From Helicobacteraceae bacterium (GTDB taxonomy: Bacteria > Campylobacterota > Campylobacteria > Campylobacterales > Helicobacteraceae), in assembly GCA_029258405.1 (NCBI GenBank), contig JARHYY010000129.1, positions 1-29,734 on the forward strand: a stretch of 29,734 bases of DNA, in the 5' to 3' direction. Under the pieces are notes generated by a model. The model searched no databases and was not told the origin of the DNA. It saw only the letters and a program-made list of their open reading frames with translations. Made by a program: the position numbers and the translations under genes. Position 1 is the first letter of the stretch. Each line of letters opens with the position of its first letter. This document shows positions 8,202 to 15,644 of this stretch, piece by piece.

Positions 8202-9566
8202 TTACTTACCTAAACAAAATTTTCCAAAAATCATATCTAGTAATTCATCGGTGCAAAAAGGTTGCGTAATAGAATCTAAAGAGCTGAGAGCTGCCTGTAT
8301 ATGAAATGAAAAGAGCTCTAGCTCACCATGTTTAAGAGGAGAGAGAGACTTTTGCAGCTCATCAACAACAGTTCTAAAAGCTTCAATTTGTCTTTTTGAG
8401 CTTAGCAATAATGTTTCATTATGGTTCTTTCTTTGAAGAAACTGTTCTATTTGCTCCAAAAGAGGCACAACCCTCCCCTCTTTTGCACTTATCTCAACAA
8501 CACAAAACCCTTCAAATAGCTTTTTATCTATAGAACAACCTAAATCAATTTTATTAATTACAATAATAACATCGGCATGTTGTGCTGTTTTTAAAAGTTG
8601 TAATATATGTTTATCATCATCATCAAAGGAATAAGAATCAAAAAGCCCTAATATAATATCACTCTGATAATATACATCAACACTCCTTTGTATCCCTTCA
8701 TTTTCAATTATATCATAACTTTTATGTATGCCTGCAGTATCAACTAATATAACATTATGTTGTCCTATAAGTAAGTTCTCTTCTATGGTATCTCTTGTTG
8801 TGCCTGCCTTATCACTTACAATAGCCCTATTACGCAATAAAAGAGCATTCAATAAAGAGCTTTTTCCTGTGTTTGGCTTGCCTATAAGAGCAAGACGAAA
8901 GGCATTATGATGTTGTTCATGTGCTATAGAAAGCTGCAAAAGCCTATTGAATTGAAAAATTTTCTCATCAATTCTTTGAGTAATAAAATCTATAAGAGTA
9001 TCTGGAAGATCTTCTTCAGCATAATCAATACCTACTTCACTATGGGCTAAAAACTCTACCAACATTTTACGCTCATTACATACAAAATCTTTTAAAGCAC
9101 CTTTAAGTTGGTTCATAACTATTTGCTGTGCATGTTCGCTGTGAATAGAAGAAATTTGTGCTATGGCTTCTGCTTGGGTAAGATCAATTTTCCCATTTAT
9201 AAAAGCTCTTTTTGTAAATTCCCCCGATTCTGCTAAACGAATGGGCAACCTATCTTTCAGACATAAAAAAGTATCTACAATTTTTTGAACAACAAAACTA
9301 CCACCATGACATTGAATCTCAAGGACATCTTCGCCTGTAAAGCTATAAGGGGATTTAAAATAAATCACTATTACTTCATCAAGCACAATATTGTTTATAT
9401 CATATATGGTTCTTAGTGTAGCATAACGCGGTTTAAGAGCATGTGTGGAATATGGGATTCTTAGAACATGACATACAGCCTTTAAAGCATGAGCTCCACT
9501 GATTTTAACTACAGCTAATGCTCCAGCCCCCAATGGTGTAGCGATGGCTATTATTGTATGCAGCAT
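8202..9566 (-). CDS. mnmE: tRNA modification GTPase MnmE
   Basis: With MnmG it installs the carboxymethylaminomethyl or related group at wobble uridine 34 of certain tRNAs. The 454 residues show the tetrahydrofolate-binding N-domain (IATPLGAGALAVVKISG at the start), a helical domain, an inserted G domain near 222-380 with GKPNTGKSS, DTAG and NKID, and the C-terminal FCLGK ending that carries the conserved Cys of the C-x-G-K motif. Length is normal. The start ATG at 9566 lies 30 bases past the jag stop. The G2 and K-loop region (NRAIVSDKAGTTRDT) is intact, so potassium-dependent GTPase activity is expected. Confidence 0.97.
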   Translation of the reverse strand: MLHTIIAIATPLGAGALAVVKISGAHALKAVCHVLRIPYSTHALKPRYATLRTIYDINNIVLDEVIVIYFKSPYSFTGEDVLEIQCHGGSFVVQKIVDTFLCLKDRLPIRLAESGEFTKRAFINGKIDLTQAEAIAQISSIHSEHAQQIVMNQLKGALKDFVCNERKMLVEFLAHSEVGIDYAEEDLPDTLIDFITQRIDEKIFQFNRLLQLSIAHEQHHNAFRLALIGKPNTGKSSLLNALLLRNRAIVSDKAGTTRDTIEENLLIGQHNVILVDTAGIHKSYDIIENEGIQRSVDVYYQSDIILGLFDSYSFDDDDKHILQLLKTAQHADVIIVINKIDLGCSIDKKLFEGFCVVEISAKEGRVVPLLEQIEQFLQRKNHNETLLLSSKRQIEAFRTVVDELQKSLSPLKHGELELFSFHIQAALSSLDSITQPFCTDELLDMIFGKFCLGK

Positions 9567-9596
9567 AAATATTCCATGCTTAATACCTTTAACTAA

Positions 9597-10526
9597 TTAA
9601 TTAACAATAACATATTTTTCGCCATCATTGCCATTGCGAAAAGAAACATACTTATCCGGAAATTCTGCTCTCAATTGTCTCAAAGCAATATAGGCTAGCA
9701 CACCATCAAGAGTCTTTGTTTGTCCTTTACCTATCAATTTTATAGATTCTATAATAGGAGCTAAATAGCTCTTAATCATCTCTTCTTGATTTTTAAGAAA
9801 TTCTGCAATTTCTAAGCGTATCATCAATCCATAACGCATACTAATCCAATTAAAAAGCATATATGATAACGCCTTATAACGATAACCCTCTTTGCCTATC
9901 AATAGGGCACTGTCATCGCCTTGAAGTTCTATAAAAAGCGTCTGATTGTCAAAAGGAACAACATCAATAGTATCAATTCTAAAAGGAGTGAGTGCAAATA
10001 ATTCCACTAGCTCGGCTTGTACCTCTTTAGCAATTTCATTGATATTATAGAGTTCATGGCGAATAATATGACTGTGAGTAGTGGCATGATATTGCACATC
10101 ATCTTTTTTATCTAAAATAGCAGATTTATCTTCTTGAATTTCTTTTGTTTCTTTCGTGTAAGAATCTGAAGTTTCTTGAAAAAAATTATCATAAATAGAA
10201 TCTTCTGCTTCACTCAAGCAAGTTGATTGATGGGTTTGGTTTGCTACCTCTTTTTTAGCAATCAAATCTTGTTTATAATGCTCATGTTCAACATTATGTT
10301 TTTGAGGTTTATTCGCTTGAGCTTCAGATTCAGACACAACTGTTTTTTGTATAAAAATAGTTTCTTTAATGCTAGCAACAATAATAGCATTTTTTTTACC
10401 TACTCCTAAAAAACCTTTTGATGGCTCTTGAATAATCTCATACTCTATTTCTGAAATAGATACTTTAAGATGCTTGGAAGCTTCAAGCAAGGCTTCACTA
10501 ATTGTTAATGCTTCAATTTTTTTCAT
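9597..10526 (-). CDS. Jag/KhpB-like RNA-binding protein with degenerate R3H
   Basis: The 309 residues contain an N-terminal Jag domain (about 1-52, with SKGFLGVGKKNA), an acidic low-complexity linker (about 60-150), a KH type II domain with the GxxG loop IGKEGYRYKAL near 208, and a C-terminal segment in the R3H position. There the usual ERRIxH is replaced by a stretch reading VLAYIALRQLR, so both defining residues are missing. Jag/KhpB proteins bind RNA and act in cell-wall and division control. The H. pylori counterpart, HP1451 as I remember, was reported to bind a VirB11-type ATPase. It starts within the end of yidC (14-base overlap) after AAGGAAGGG. Confidence 0.85.
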   Translation of the reverse strand: MKKIEALTISEALLEASKHLKVSISEIEYEIIQEPSKGFLGVGKKNAIIVASIKETIFIQKTVVSESEAQANKPQKHNVEHEHYKQDLIAKKEVANQTHQSTCLSEAEDSIYDNFFQETSDSYTKETKEIQEDKSAILDKKDDVQYHATTHSHIIRHELYNINEIAKEVQAELVELFALTPFRIDTIDVVPFDNQTLFIELQGDDSALLIGKEGYRYKALSYMLFNWISMRYGLMIRLEIAEFLKNQEEMIKSYLAPIIESIKLIGKGQTKTLDGVLAYIALRQLRAEFPDKYVSFRNGNDGEKYVIVN

Positions 10527-12222
10527 GATTCCCTTCCTTATGTTCTACAAGTTTTTTACGAGATTCAAAAATTTTATTGATAATATATTGCTGTATAATA
10601 GAAAAAACATTACTTACAAACCAATAAAGCACCAAACCAGAAGGAAAAGTTATGAAAAATATAGTAAATATCACAGGTAGGTATTTAAAAATTTTCTCTT
10701 GCATAGGGTCTGTAAAATTTGTTGGGGTAATATGCTGTTGCAAAAACATAGAAATCCCCATTAACACAGGCAACACAAAGTAAGGATCCATAACTGATAA
10801 GTCATCAATCCACAATATCCATGGAGCATCTTTAAGCTCAATCGCATTATAGAGCACACGATAAATAGCAAAGAAAATAGGCATTTGCAAAATCAATGGC
10901 AAACAACCACCAAGAGGATTAGCCCCATGCTTACGATAAAGATCCATCATGTGAGTTTGCATTTTTTGAGGATCATCTTTATATGTTTGCTGAATCTCTT
11001 TCATCTTTGGTGCAATTTCTTTAAACTTTTGCATGGACATCATACCCTTATAAGTCAAAGGAAATAACACAAAACGAACTATCACAGTTAATAGTATAAT
11101 CGCCCAACCCCAATTATGAGACAAACTATAAAGCCACTCTAATAAAGAAAATAAAGGTTTAGCAAAAAAAGTGATAATACCATACTCTACTACATCATGC
11201 AAAACGGGATCAATGCCATTGAGCTTTTTGAGCTCTTTTGGTCCAATATAGCCAGAAAAAGAAGCATTATCCTCAAAAAGTGCAAAAAGAATAGCATTGC
11301 TATCTTTATCTTGGCTCACAATAGTATTAAATGCCTCATTGTGATTGCTAGGTATATAAAGTACAGTTGCATAATAACGATCAACATTAGCTAAAAGTTG
11401 AGCTTGCCCTAGCTTTTGCTCTTCGCTTACATCGCCATCTTTGAAGGTAGAGATTGTACCATCACTTGCCCTCACAATCCCTCCTTTAAAAACAAAGCTA
11501 TCATTTTCAACAATAGGTCTTGCACCCGGTGTTACAAATAAAGTTGTATTCAAAGAAGTAGGCTCAACACCCTTAAAACCTTGCAAGGTAACATCATAAT
11601 GACCATCTGCATAAAAAGTCAGCGTTTTTTGTAGGGATAATTGATTATTCTTATCAAGTATTTGTGATAGCACAAGAGTCATGGGTTTATCATCAAGCAC
11701 AATTTTTGTATGTCCCTGAATATTTTCATGAACATAAGGCTTATCATTCACAGAAAGAATACTGTATGGGTTTTGTAATGCATTTGCCTCTTTCATATAT
11801 TCTTTATTATCATAGCGCACTTCTAATGGACGATAAGATTCCTGAGAGTTAAGAAGTGCTATTTCACTTTTTTTTATCTCATTAATAAGATATACTTGCA
11901 TAATCCTTCCTTTTTTATCAATCAATAAGCGATAGTGTTCAGCAAGAATTTCAGCAAGAATTTCAGAGTCATCTTCACTACTTGTTTTCAAAGAGTTTTG
12001 TGAAGGCACATATGAAGAATCACTAGCATCAATTTTGCTTTCATCTATCTGGACTTGATGCGTAGATTGTGTATCTATAACTGTGCCATTAGTATCATTT
12101 ATTTTTTCATTTATCTTTTGTGGAACAAAATAGTAGGAATACGGTATAAAAAAAATGATACATGCAACAACAGCAAGCAGCATTCTCATTTGAGGACTAA
12201 GTTGATTAATTTTATCAAACAC
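10513..12222 (-). CDS. yidC: Membrane protein insertase YidC
   Basis: Inserts and folds inner-membrane proteins, alone or with SecYEG. The 569 residues have an N-terminal membrane helix, a large periplasmic beta domain (about 40-350) and the conserved five-helix core. The core includes RFVLFPLTYKGMMSMQKFKE (hydrophilic groove with its Arg), NPLGGCLPLILQMPIFFAIY and PSGLVLYWFVSNVFSIIQQY. The start is GTG at 12222, with AAAGG 8 bases upstream. The periplasmic region contains a 12-bp tandem duplication (separate entry). Placed between yidD and jag, in the conserved rnpA-yidD-yidC-jag order. Confidence 0.97.
   Translation of the reverse strand: MFDKINQLSPQMRMLLAVVACIIFFIPYSYYFVPQKINEKINDTNGTVIDTQSTHQVQIDESKIDASDSSYVPSQNSLKTSSEDDSEILAEILAEHYRLLIDKKGRIMQVYLINEIKKSEIALLNSQESYRPLEVRYDNKEYMKEANALQNPYSILSVNDKPYVHENIQGHTKIVLDDKPMTLVLSQILDKNNQLSLQKTLTFYADGHYDVTLQGFKGVEPTSLNTTLFVTPGARPIVENDSFVFKGGIVRASDGTISTFKDGDVSEEQKLGQAQLLANVDRYYATVLYIPSNHNEAFNTIVSQDKDSNAILFALFEDNASFSGYIGPKELKKLNGIDPVLHDVVEYGIITFFAKPLFSLLEWLYSLSHNWGWAIILLTVIVRFVLFPLTYKGMMSMQKFKEIAPKMKEIQQTYKDDPQKMQTHMMDLYRKHGANPLGGCLPLILQMPIFFAIYRVLYNAIELKDAPWILWIDDLSVMDPYFVLPVLMGISMFLQQHITPTNFTDPMQEKIFKYLPVIFTIFFITFPSGLVLYWFVSNVFSIIQQYIINKIFESRKKLVEHKEGNHEKN
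11941..11964. repeat. 12-bp tandem duplication in yidC
   Basis: AGCAAGAATTTC is present twice in direct contact. On the coding strand it encodes Glu-Ile-Leu-Ala twice, in the variable region between the first membrane helix and the periplasmic domain of YidC. The reading frame is kept. Confidence 0.8.
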
Positions 12223-12286
12223 GAAAATAACCTTTAAATATCTTTAATTTATAGCATAAACAACAATAAATATAGATAGTATCAAT

Positions 12287-12640
12287 TTATATTGTTTTTA
12301 ACACATAAAAACTCTTCAAGCCACATATATTCTTTTCTCTAGGAACAAGCCAAAAAGATATTTTATTTTTTGATTGCAAAGAATAATGAGGACAAAGTGT
12401 ATTGCATTTCCACTTATACTTCCATAATATGGGATAATCTATACCACCAGACACAAACGGATTGCAACGAATAATACGATAAATAATAAGCATTAAAGCA
12501 TAAAACCAAAAACTGTTTTTAAGAATCCAAATAGCATATTCTGAACATGAAGGATAATGCCTACAACAAGAACCTCCGATGGCGGGTGAAATCCATAGCT
12601 GATATACCTTACAAAACCAAACCAAACAATTTGTTATCAT
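12287..12640 (-). CDS. yidD: YidD family membrane protein insertion efficiency factor
   Basis: Small inner-membrane-associated protein that assists YidC. Residues 1-70 carry the family signature: YQLWISPAIGGSCCRHYPSC followed by SEYAIW, and RCNPFVSGGIDYP. Length is 117 against the common 70-90, because of a C-terminal tail of about 45 residues containing ISFWLVPREKN. The H. pylori protein, as I remember it, has a similar FWLVP tail, so this is probably a Helicobacter trait and not a frameshift. ATG at 12640 follows AAGG at 11 bases. It lies between rnpA and yidC, the usual position. Confidence 0.92.
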   Translation of the reverse strand: MITNCLVWFCKVYQLWISPAIGGSCCRHYPSCSEYAIWILKNSFWFYALMLIIYRIIRCNPFVSGGIDYPILWKYKWKCNTLCPHYSLQSKNKISFWLVPREKNICGLKSFYVLKTI

Positions 12641-12689
12641 CTTAACAGAAACCTTGCTTATCTTAAAAATATTTTAAATTTATTATAAG

Positions 12690-13052
12690 TTACTTTATTA
12701 GAGTTAGGCGTTTTTGAGAAGCTGATAATGCCCCTACATTTCTTGCCAAAACAAAAAAATCATTCACAATTTCCTGATAAGAACAATGCACTATGGGATA
12801 TTTTGCTATTAATACCACTCTACCTTTTTTCATTTGTGGTAAAGCAAAGCGATAAACCTCCCGCAATCTCCTGCGGATTTTATTTCTTACCACAGCACAA
12901 CCAACTTTCTTAGAAACTATAAAACCAACCTTATGTTCTTTATCATGCAAAAAGAAAAATATAAAGGATTTACCATGCCAGCTAACGCCTTCTCTATAAA
13001 GAACTTCAAATTCTCGACTTTTTTTTAAAGTTTGTATTTTTTTAAACTGCAA
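12690..13052 (-). CDS. rnpA: Ribonuclease P protein component
   Basis: Protein subunit of RNase P, which trims the 5' leader of tRNA precursors. The signature RNKIRRRLREVYR is present, with GFIVSKKVGCAVV before it and the family start FKKIQTLKKSREFEVLYREG. The only ATG-led frame begins at 13082, but that would put ten atypical residues (LAAPEEERG) in front, read out of frame from the end of rpmH. A TTG at 13052 has AGGAAG about 8-10 bases upstream and gives a normal-looking 120-residue protein starting MQFKKIQ. I prefer that start; it still overlaps the rpmH stop by 11 bases and implies coupled translation. Confidence 0.9.
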   Translation of the reverse strand: MQFKKIQTLKKSREFEVLYREGVSWHGKSFIFFFLHDKEHKVGFIVSKKVGCAVVRNKIRRRLREVYRFALPQMKKGRVVLIAKYPIVHCSYQEIVNDFFVLARNVGALSASQKRLTLIK

Positions 13053-13176
13053 GCCTCTTTCTTCCTCGGGAGCGGCGAGCATTAATAATTTTTCGTCCAG
13101 TTTTAGATTTCATTCTCGCCCTAAAACCATGCGTTCTTTTTTTGGGGGTATTATGGGGCTGATAGGTTCTTTTCAT
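13042..13176 (-). CDS. rpmH: Ribosomal protein L34
   Basis: A 44-residue, strongly basic protein. It begins MKRTYQPHNTPKKRTHGFRA and has the conserved RMKSKTGRKIINARRSRGRK ending in RLAV. This is the full normal length for bL34. The start at 13176 has AAAGGATG about 9 bases upstream. It is the first gene of the minus-strand housekeeping operon and overlaps rnpA in another frame. Confidence 0.97.
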   Translation of the reverse strand: MKRTYQPHNTPKKRTHGFRARMKSKTGRKIINARRSRGRKRLAV

Positions 13177-13221
13177 AAATTTTCATCCTTTCTCTATTTT
13201 TCATTGATTTTAAAGCCTAGC

Positions 13222-13236
13222 ATAATAGCTTATTAT
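13222..13236. promoter_or_regulatory. Palindrome offering -10 hexamers on both strands
   Basis: ATAATA-GCT-TATTAT is a perfect dyad in the divergent region. Its half sites read TATTAT on each strand. On the minus strand this hexamer is about 46 bases upstream of the rpmH start and a plausible -10; a second minus-strand TATTAT lies at 13255-13260. AT-rich dyads of this type also resemble Fur-like operators. The rest of 13177-13385 is AT-rich leader without a gene. Confidence 0.35.
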
Positions 13237-13341
13237 TCCTTAAATAACTCTCTCATAATACAAATTTAGCAAAATATTTATGTAAAATTAATCTTTAATT
13301 AGGCTTTATAAGTATAGAATACATCGTTTTTACAAATTTTA

Positions 13342-13350
13342 TGTTATTAT
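13342..13350 (+). promoter_or_regulatory. Extended -10 promoter for the DHH-purN group
   Basis: TG-T-TATTAT, an extended -10 with TATTAT at 13345-13350, lies 35 bases before the ATG at 13386. It would give a leader of about 29 bases with AGGA properly placed before the start. The upstream sequence is AT-rich, as in Helicobacter vegetative promoters. Confidence 0.55.
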
Positions 13351-13385
13351 ACTTCAAATAAAAGAACAGGGAAACAGGATAACAT

Positions 13386-14480
13386 ATGGAACTTTATCAT
13401 CTTTCACATACAGATTTAGATGGCTATGGATGTCAGCTATTAACAAGATTCTTATCACCAACTTTATTTAAAAATACACATTTTTACAATGCCAATTATG
13501 GCAAAGAGGTTATGGCTCGCATTTATGAAATGAGTGATGATTTTTATGAAAGCCATGAAAAAGAAGCAATGTTTCTCATTAGCGATTTAAACCTTACTCT
13601 TGATGAATGTCGCATATTAGAAGAGGAAATTGAAGACTTGCGACAAGAAGGTAAAAAAATTACCCTTCAATTACTTGATCATCACGCTAGCGGACAAGAT
13701 TCCGCTGATAATTATAAGTGGTATTTTCTTAATAATGAACAATCTGCCACAAAAATTACTTATAATTTTTTTAATAAAAATTATAAGAATATCCTGAAAA
13801 ATTCTCATGATTGGCTTGAAAGCATGGTTGATGTTATTGATGCTATTGATTTATGGAAAGAAGAATCATTTGGTTTTGAAATGGGCAAGGTGCTTATGCG
13901 CATGATTGTCGAAACTAAAGAAATTAATCGCTTCATGTTTGATGCAGCCCACAGAAACTATAAGCTTGATATGCTCATAAAAAGCAGTGCTTTTTTACAA
14001 CAAGATAATGGACATATCGCCCTTGATAACCATATCCATGCACTCAAAAAAGAATTACTCGGAGGAAGTGTTGATGGTGATACTCTTGATAATATAGCCT
14101 CTGAAGCACAAGTAAAACTTCTTTGCGATATACAAAAAAAATGTGAATTTTGGTGCGATGGACAAAAGGGTTTTTTGTCCTATGGCATCGGTAATATTTC
14201 TGTTTTAGCCAATGCATTTTTAAAAAAATGTAGTGATTTTGATTTTTTTATTGATGTGGGCACAAGAGGTAGCGTGAGCTTACGCTCACATGATAATTGC
14301 GATGTAAGCGAAATAGCAAAGATTTATTTTAAAGGTGGGGGGCATAAAAATGCTGCTGGAGGAAGAATTGACTCTTTTAGAGAGAGTTTTTTATACAAAG
14401 AAATTAAAGAACATGTTCTCAAGCATATATCTGAAGAGCAAAGCTCTTCAAACAATTTATTCGTAAAAATAAAATATTAA
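13386..14480 (+). CDS. DHH/DHHA1 phosphoesterase, NrnB-like
   Basis: Probable cytoplasmic nuclease for short RNA oligonucleotides or a cyclic-nucleotide phosphodiesterase. The 364 residues open with LSHTDLDGYGC (metal-binding Asp10 and Asp12), similar to the NrnB (YngD) start I remember from Bacillus. They continue with SDLNLT, the name-giving DHH at about 97-99 (LLDHHASGQD) and an intact DHHA1 substrate-binding motif GGGHKNAAGG near 316. ATG at 13386 has AGGA six bases upstream. It is followed after 11 bases by a small unknown gene and then purN. NrnA-type enzymes that also cleave pAp or pApA are the main alternative. Confidence 0.85.
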   Translation: MELYHLSHTDLDGYGCQLLTRFLSPTLFKNTHFYNANYGKEVMARIYEMSDDFYESHEKEAMFLISDLNLTLDECRILEEEIEDLRQEGKKITLQLLDHHASGQDSADNYKWYFLNNEQSATKITYNFFNKNYKNILKNSHDWLESMVDVIDAIDLWKEESFGFEMGKVLMRMIVETKEINRFMFDAAHRNYKLDMLIKSSAFLQQDNGHIALDNHIHALKKELLGGSVDGDTLDNIASEAQVKLLCDIQKKCEFWCDGQKGFLSYGIGNISVLANAFLKKCSDFDFFIDVGTRGSVSLRSHDNCDVSEIAKIYFKGGGHKNAAGGRIDSFRESFLYKEIKEHVLKHISEEQSSSNNLFVKIKY

Positions 14481-14491
14481 AGAAATAGACT

Positions 14492-14734
14492 ATGAAAGAG
14501 TATATTGATGAGGAAATAGCCTTAGAGCTTATAGATATGTTAAGTGTAGCCCTTTACTTTGCTGGTGTTAAAAAAGATTGTATGCAAAAAGCCATAGATT
14601 TATATCTCAAAGCTTTAGATGAGCATGATGAGAGCGAAGAGTATAATCAAGAATCCATCATCAAGATTATAAAAAACTTAAAAAAGAATCATAAGGATAT
14701 TTTCAGAACAAGTATTGAGGAGCATGAAACATGA
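14492..14734 (+). CDS. Small acidic protein of unknown function
   Basis: I do not recognise this 80-residue protein. It is highly charged and looks entirely alpha-helical: an acidic start (YIDEEIALELIDML), an amphipathic middle (KDCMQKAIDLYLKALDEHDES) and a lysine-rich end (IIKIIKNLKKNHKDIF). The DLYLKAL stretch recalls a single TPR helix. There is no signal peptide and no membrane segment; the single Cys is at residue 30. It begins 11 bases after the DHH gene with a weak ribosome binding site (AAAGAAA) and overlaps purN by four bases (ATGA), so it is a real, co-translated gene in this operon. Confidence 0.75.
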   Translation: MKEYIDEEIALELIDMLSVALYFAGVKKDCMQKAIDLYLKALDEHDESEEYNQESIIKIIKNLKKNHKDIFRTSIEEHET

Positions 14735-15321
14735 ATACCTATCCTATTGTGATACTCTTTAGTGGCAATGGGAGCAACATGGAAAGCTTGTATAAAAATC
14801 TCCATCATCGATATATTGAAGATTGGTGTATAGAAATACCTATGGTTTTTACTAATAATCCCCATGCGTTTGGAATCAAAAGGGCAGAAAAACTTGGCGT
14901 AGAATGCAAAATATTATGTCATAAAAACTATAAAAATAGGGCTGAATATGACCAGCATATTATTGATATTATCCAACCATACAATCCAAAAATATGCTTA
15001 TTGGCTGGATATATGAGGATACTTAGCGAAGTGTTTATTAAGAGCTTTTTAACCATCAATATCCACCCCTCTTTATTGCCTTTATTTAAAGGAGCAAATG
15101 CTATTAAAGAAAGTTTTGAATCAGATATGAAAATTGCTGGTGTTACTGTACATTATGTAAGCAAAGAACTTGATAGTGGAGCAATCATTGCACAAGAAGC
15201 ATTTTATCGCAAAGATTATGAAACATTTGAAAAATTTGAAAATAAAATCCATAGTATTGAACATAAACTCTATCCACATAGTGTTTTTGAAGTGATTCAA
15301 AATACAATAAAGCTTTCTTGA
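14731..15321 (+). CDS. purN: Phosphoribosylglycinamide formyltransferase
   Basis: Transfers a formyl group from 10-formyltetrahydrofolate to glycinamide ribonucleotide in purine synthesis. The 196 residues carry the phosphate loop FSGNGSNMESL (10-20) and the catalytic triad Asn110, His112 (INIHPSLLP) and Asp148 (KELDSGAII), equivalent to N106, H108 and D144 of E. coli. LPLFKGANAI near 115-125 is also typical. The ATG overlaps the preceding stop by four bases. No other purine gene is nearby, so its operon partners are not pathway partners. Confidence 0.95.
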   Translation: MNTYPIVILFSGNGSNMESLYKNLHHRYIEDWCIEIPMVFTNNPHAFGIKRAEKLGVECKILCHKNYKNRAEYDQHIIDIIQPYNPKICLLAGYMRILSEVFIKSFLTINIHPSLLPLFKGANAIKESFESDMKIAGVTVHYVSKELDSGAIIAQEAFYRKDYETFEKFENKIHSIEHKLYPHSVFEVIQNTIKLS

Positions 15322-15337
15322 AGCTAACATGAAGTAC

Positions 15338-15343
15338 TATAAG
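15338..15343 (+). promoter_or_regulatory. Possible -10 element before the NifU-like gene
   Basis: TATAAG lies 31 bases before the ATG at 15369, in a 47-base gap after purN. No -35 or TG extension is visible. The leader would carry a perfect AAGGAG ribosome binding site (15355-15360). A promoter here is plausible because function changes at this point. Confidence 0.35.
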
Positions 15344-15368
15344 AATATTTTGATAAGGAGACAAAAAT

Positions 15369-15644
15369 ATGTTGCCTTTCGATGATGAAGAACTCAAAAC
15401 TCCTGTAGAGAACATCTTAGAGAAAGTAAGACCACAATTAGCTTTAGATGGAGGAGATGTAACACTTATTGGCATCAACAAAGGAAAGGTATATGTAAGA
15501 CTAGAAGGTGCTTGCAATGGCTGTACAAGCAGTGTTACTACTTTGAAGTATGGCATTGAACGAGCTTTAAAAATTGAGCTACATCCCGATATTGAGATTG
15601 TAAATGTCCCACATGGTATGGAGAAACAATGGAAAAACCTTTAA
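15369..15644 (+). CDS. NifU C-terminal-like Fe-S scaffold protein
   Basis: Carries and delivers iron-sulfur clusters. The 91 residues are a single Nfu domain with the cluster-binding Cys49 and Cys52 in GACNGCTSSV, preceded by LALDGGDVTLIGINKGKVYV, all canonical. H. pylori has the equivalent as HP1492, as I remember, and the gene is distinct from the full NifU of the essential NIF system. The end overlaps the next gene by 16 bases. Location two genes before the hydrogenase operon fits an Fe-S role, but the order with murE is an older synteny, so the link may be fortuitous. Confidence 0.92.
   Translation: MLPFDDEELKTPVENILEKVRPQLALDGGDVTLIGINKGKVYVRLEGACNGCTSSVTTLKYGIERALKIELHPDIEIVNVPHGMEKQWKNL

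Noticed and set aside
13177..13385. Chromosome origin next to rpmH-rnpA
   Set aside because: In many bacteria rpmH lies near dnaA and oriC. Here no dnaA is present, and I find no cluster of TTATCCACA-like boxes; in Helicobacter the origin lies elsewhere.
15185..15556. Minus-strand 123-residue frame across purN end and the NifU-like gene
   Set aside because: It runs antisense to two well-supported genes and has no recognisable motif or ribosome binding site.
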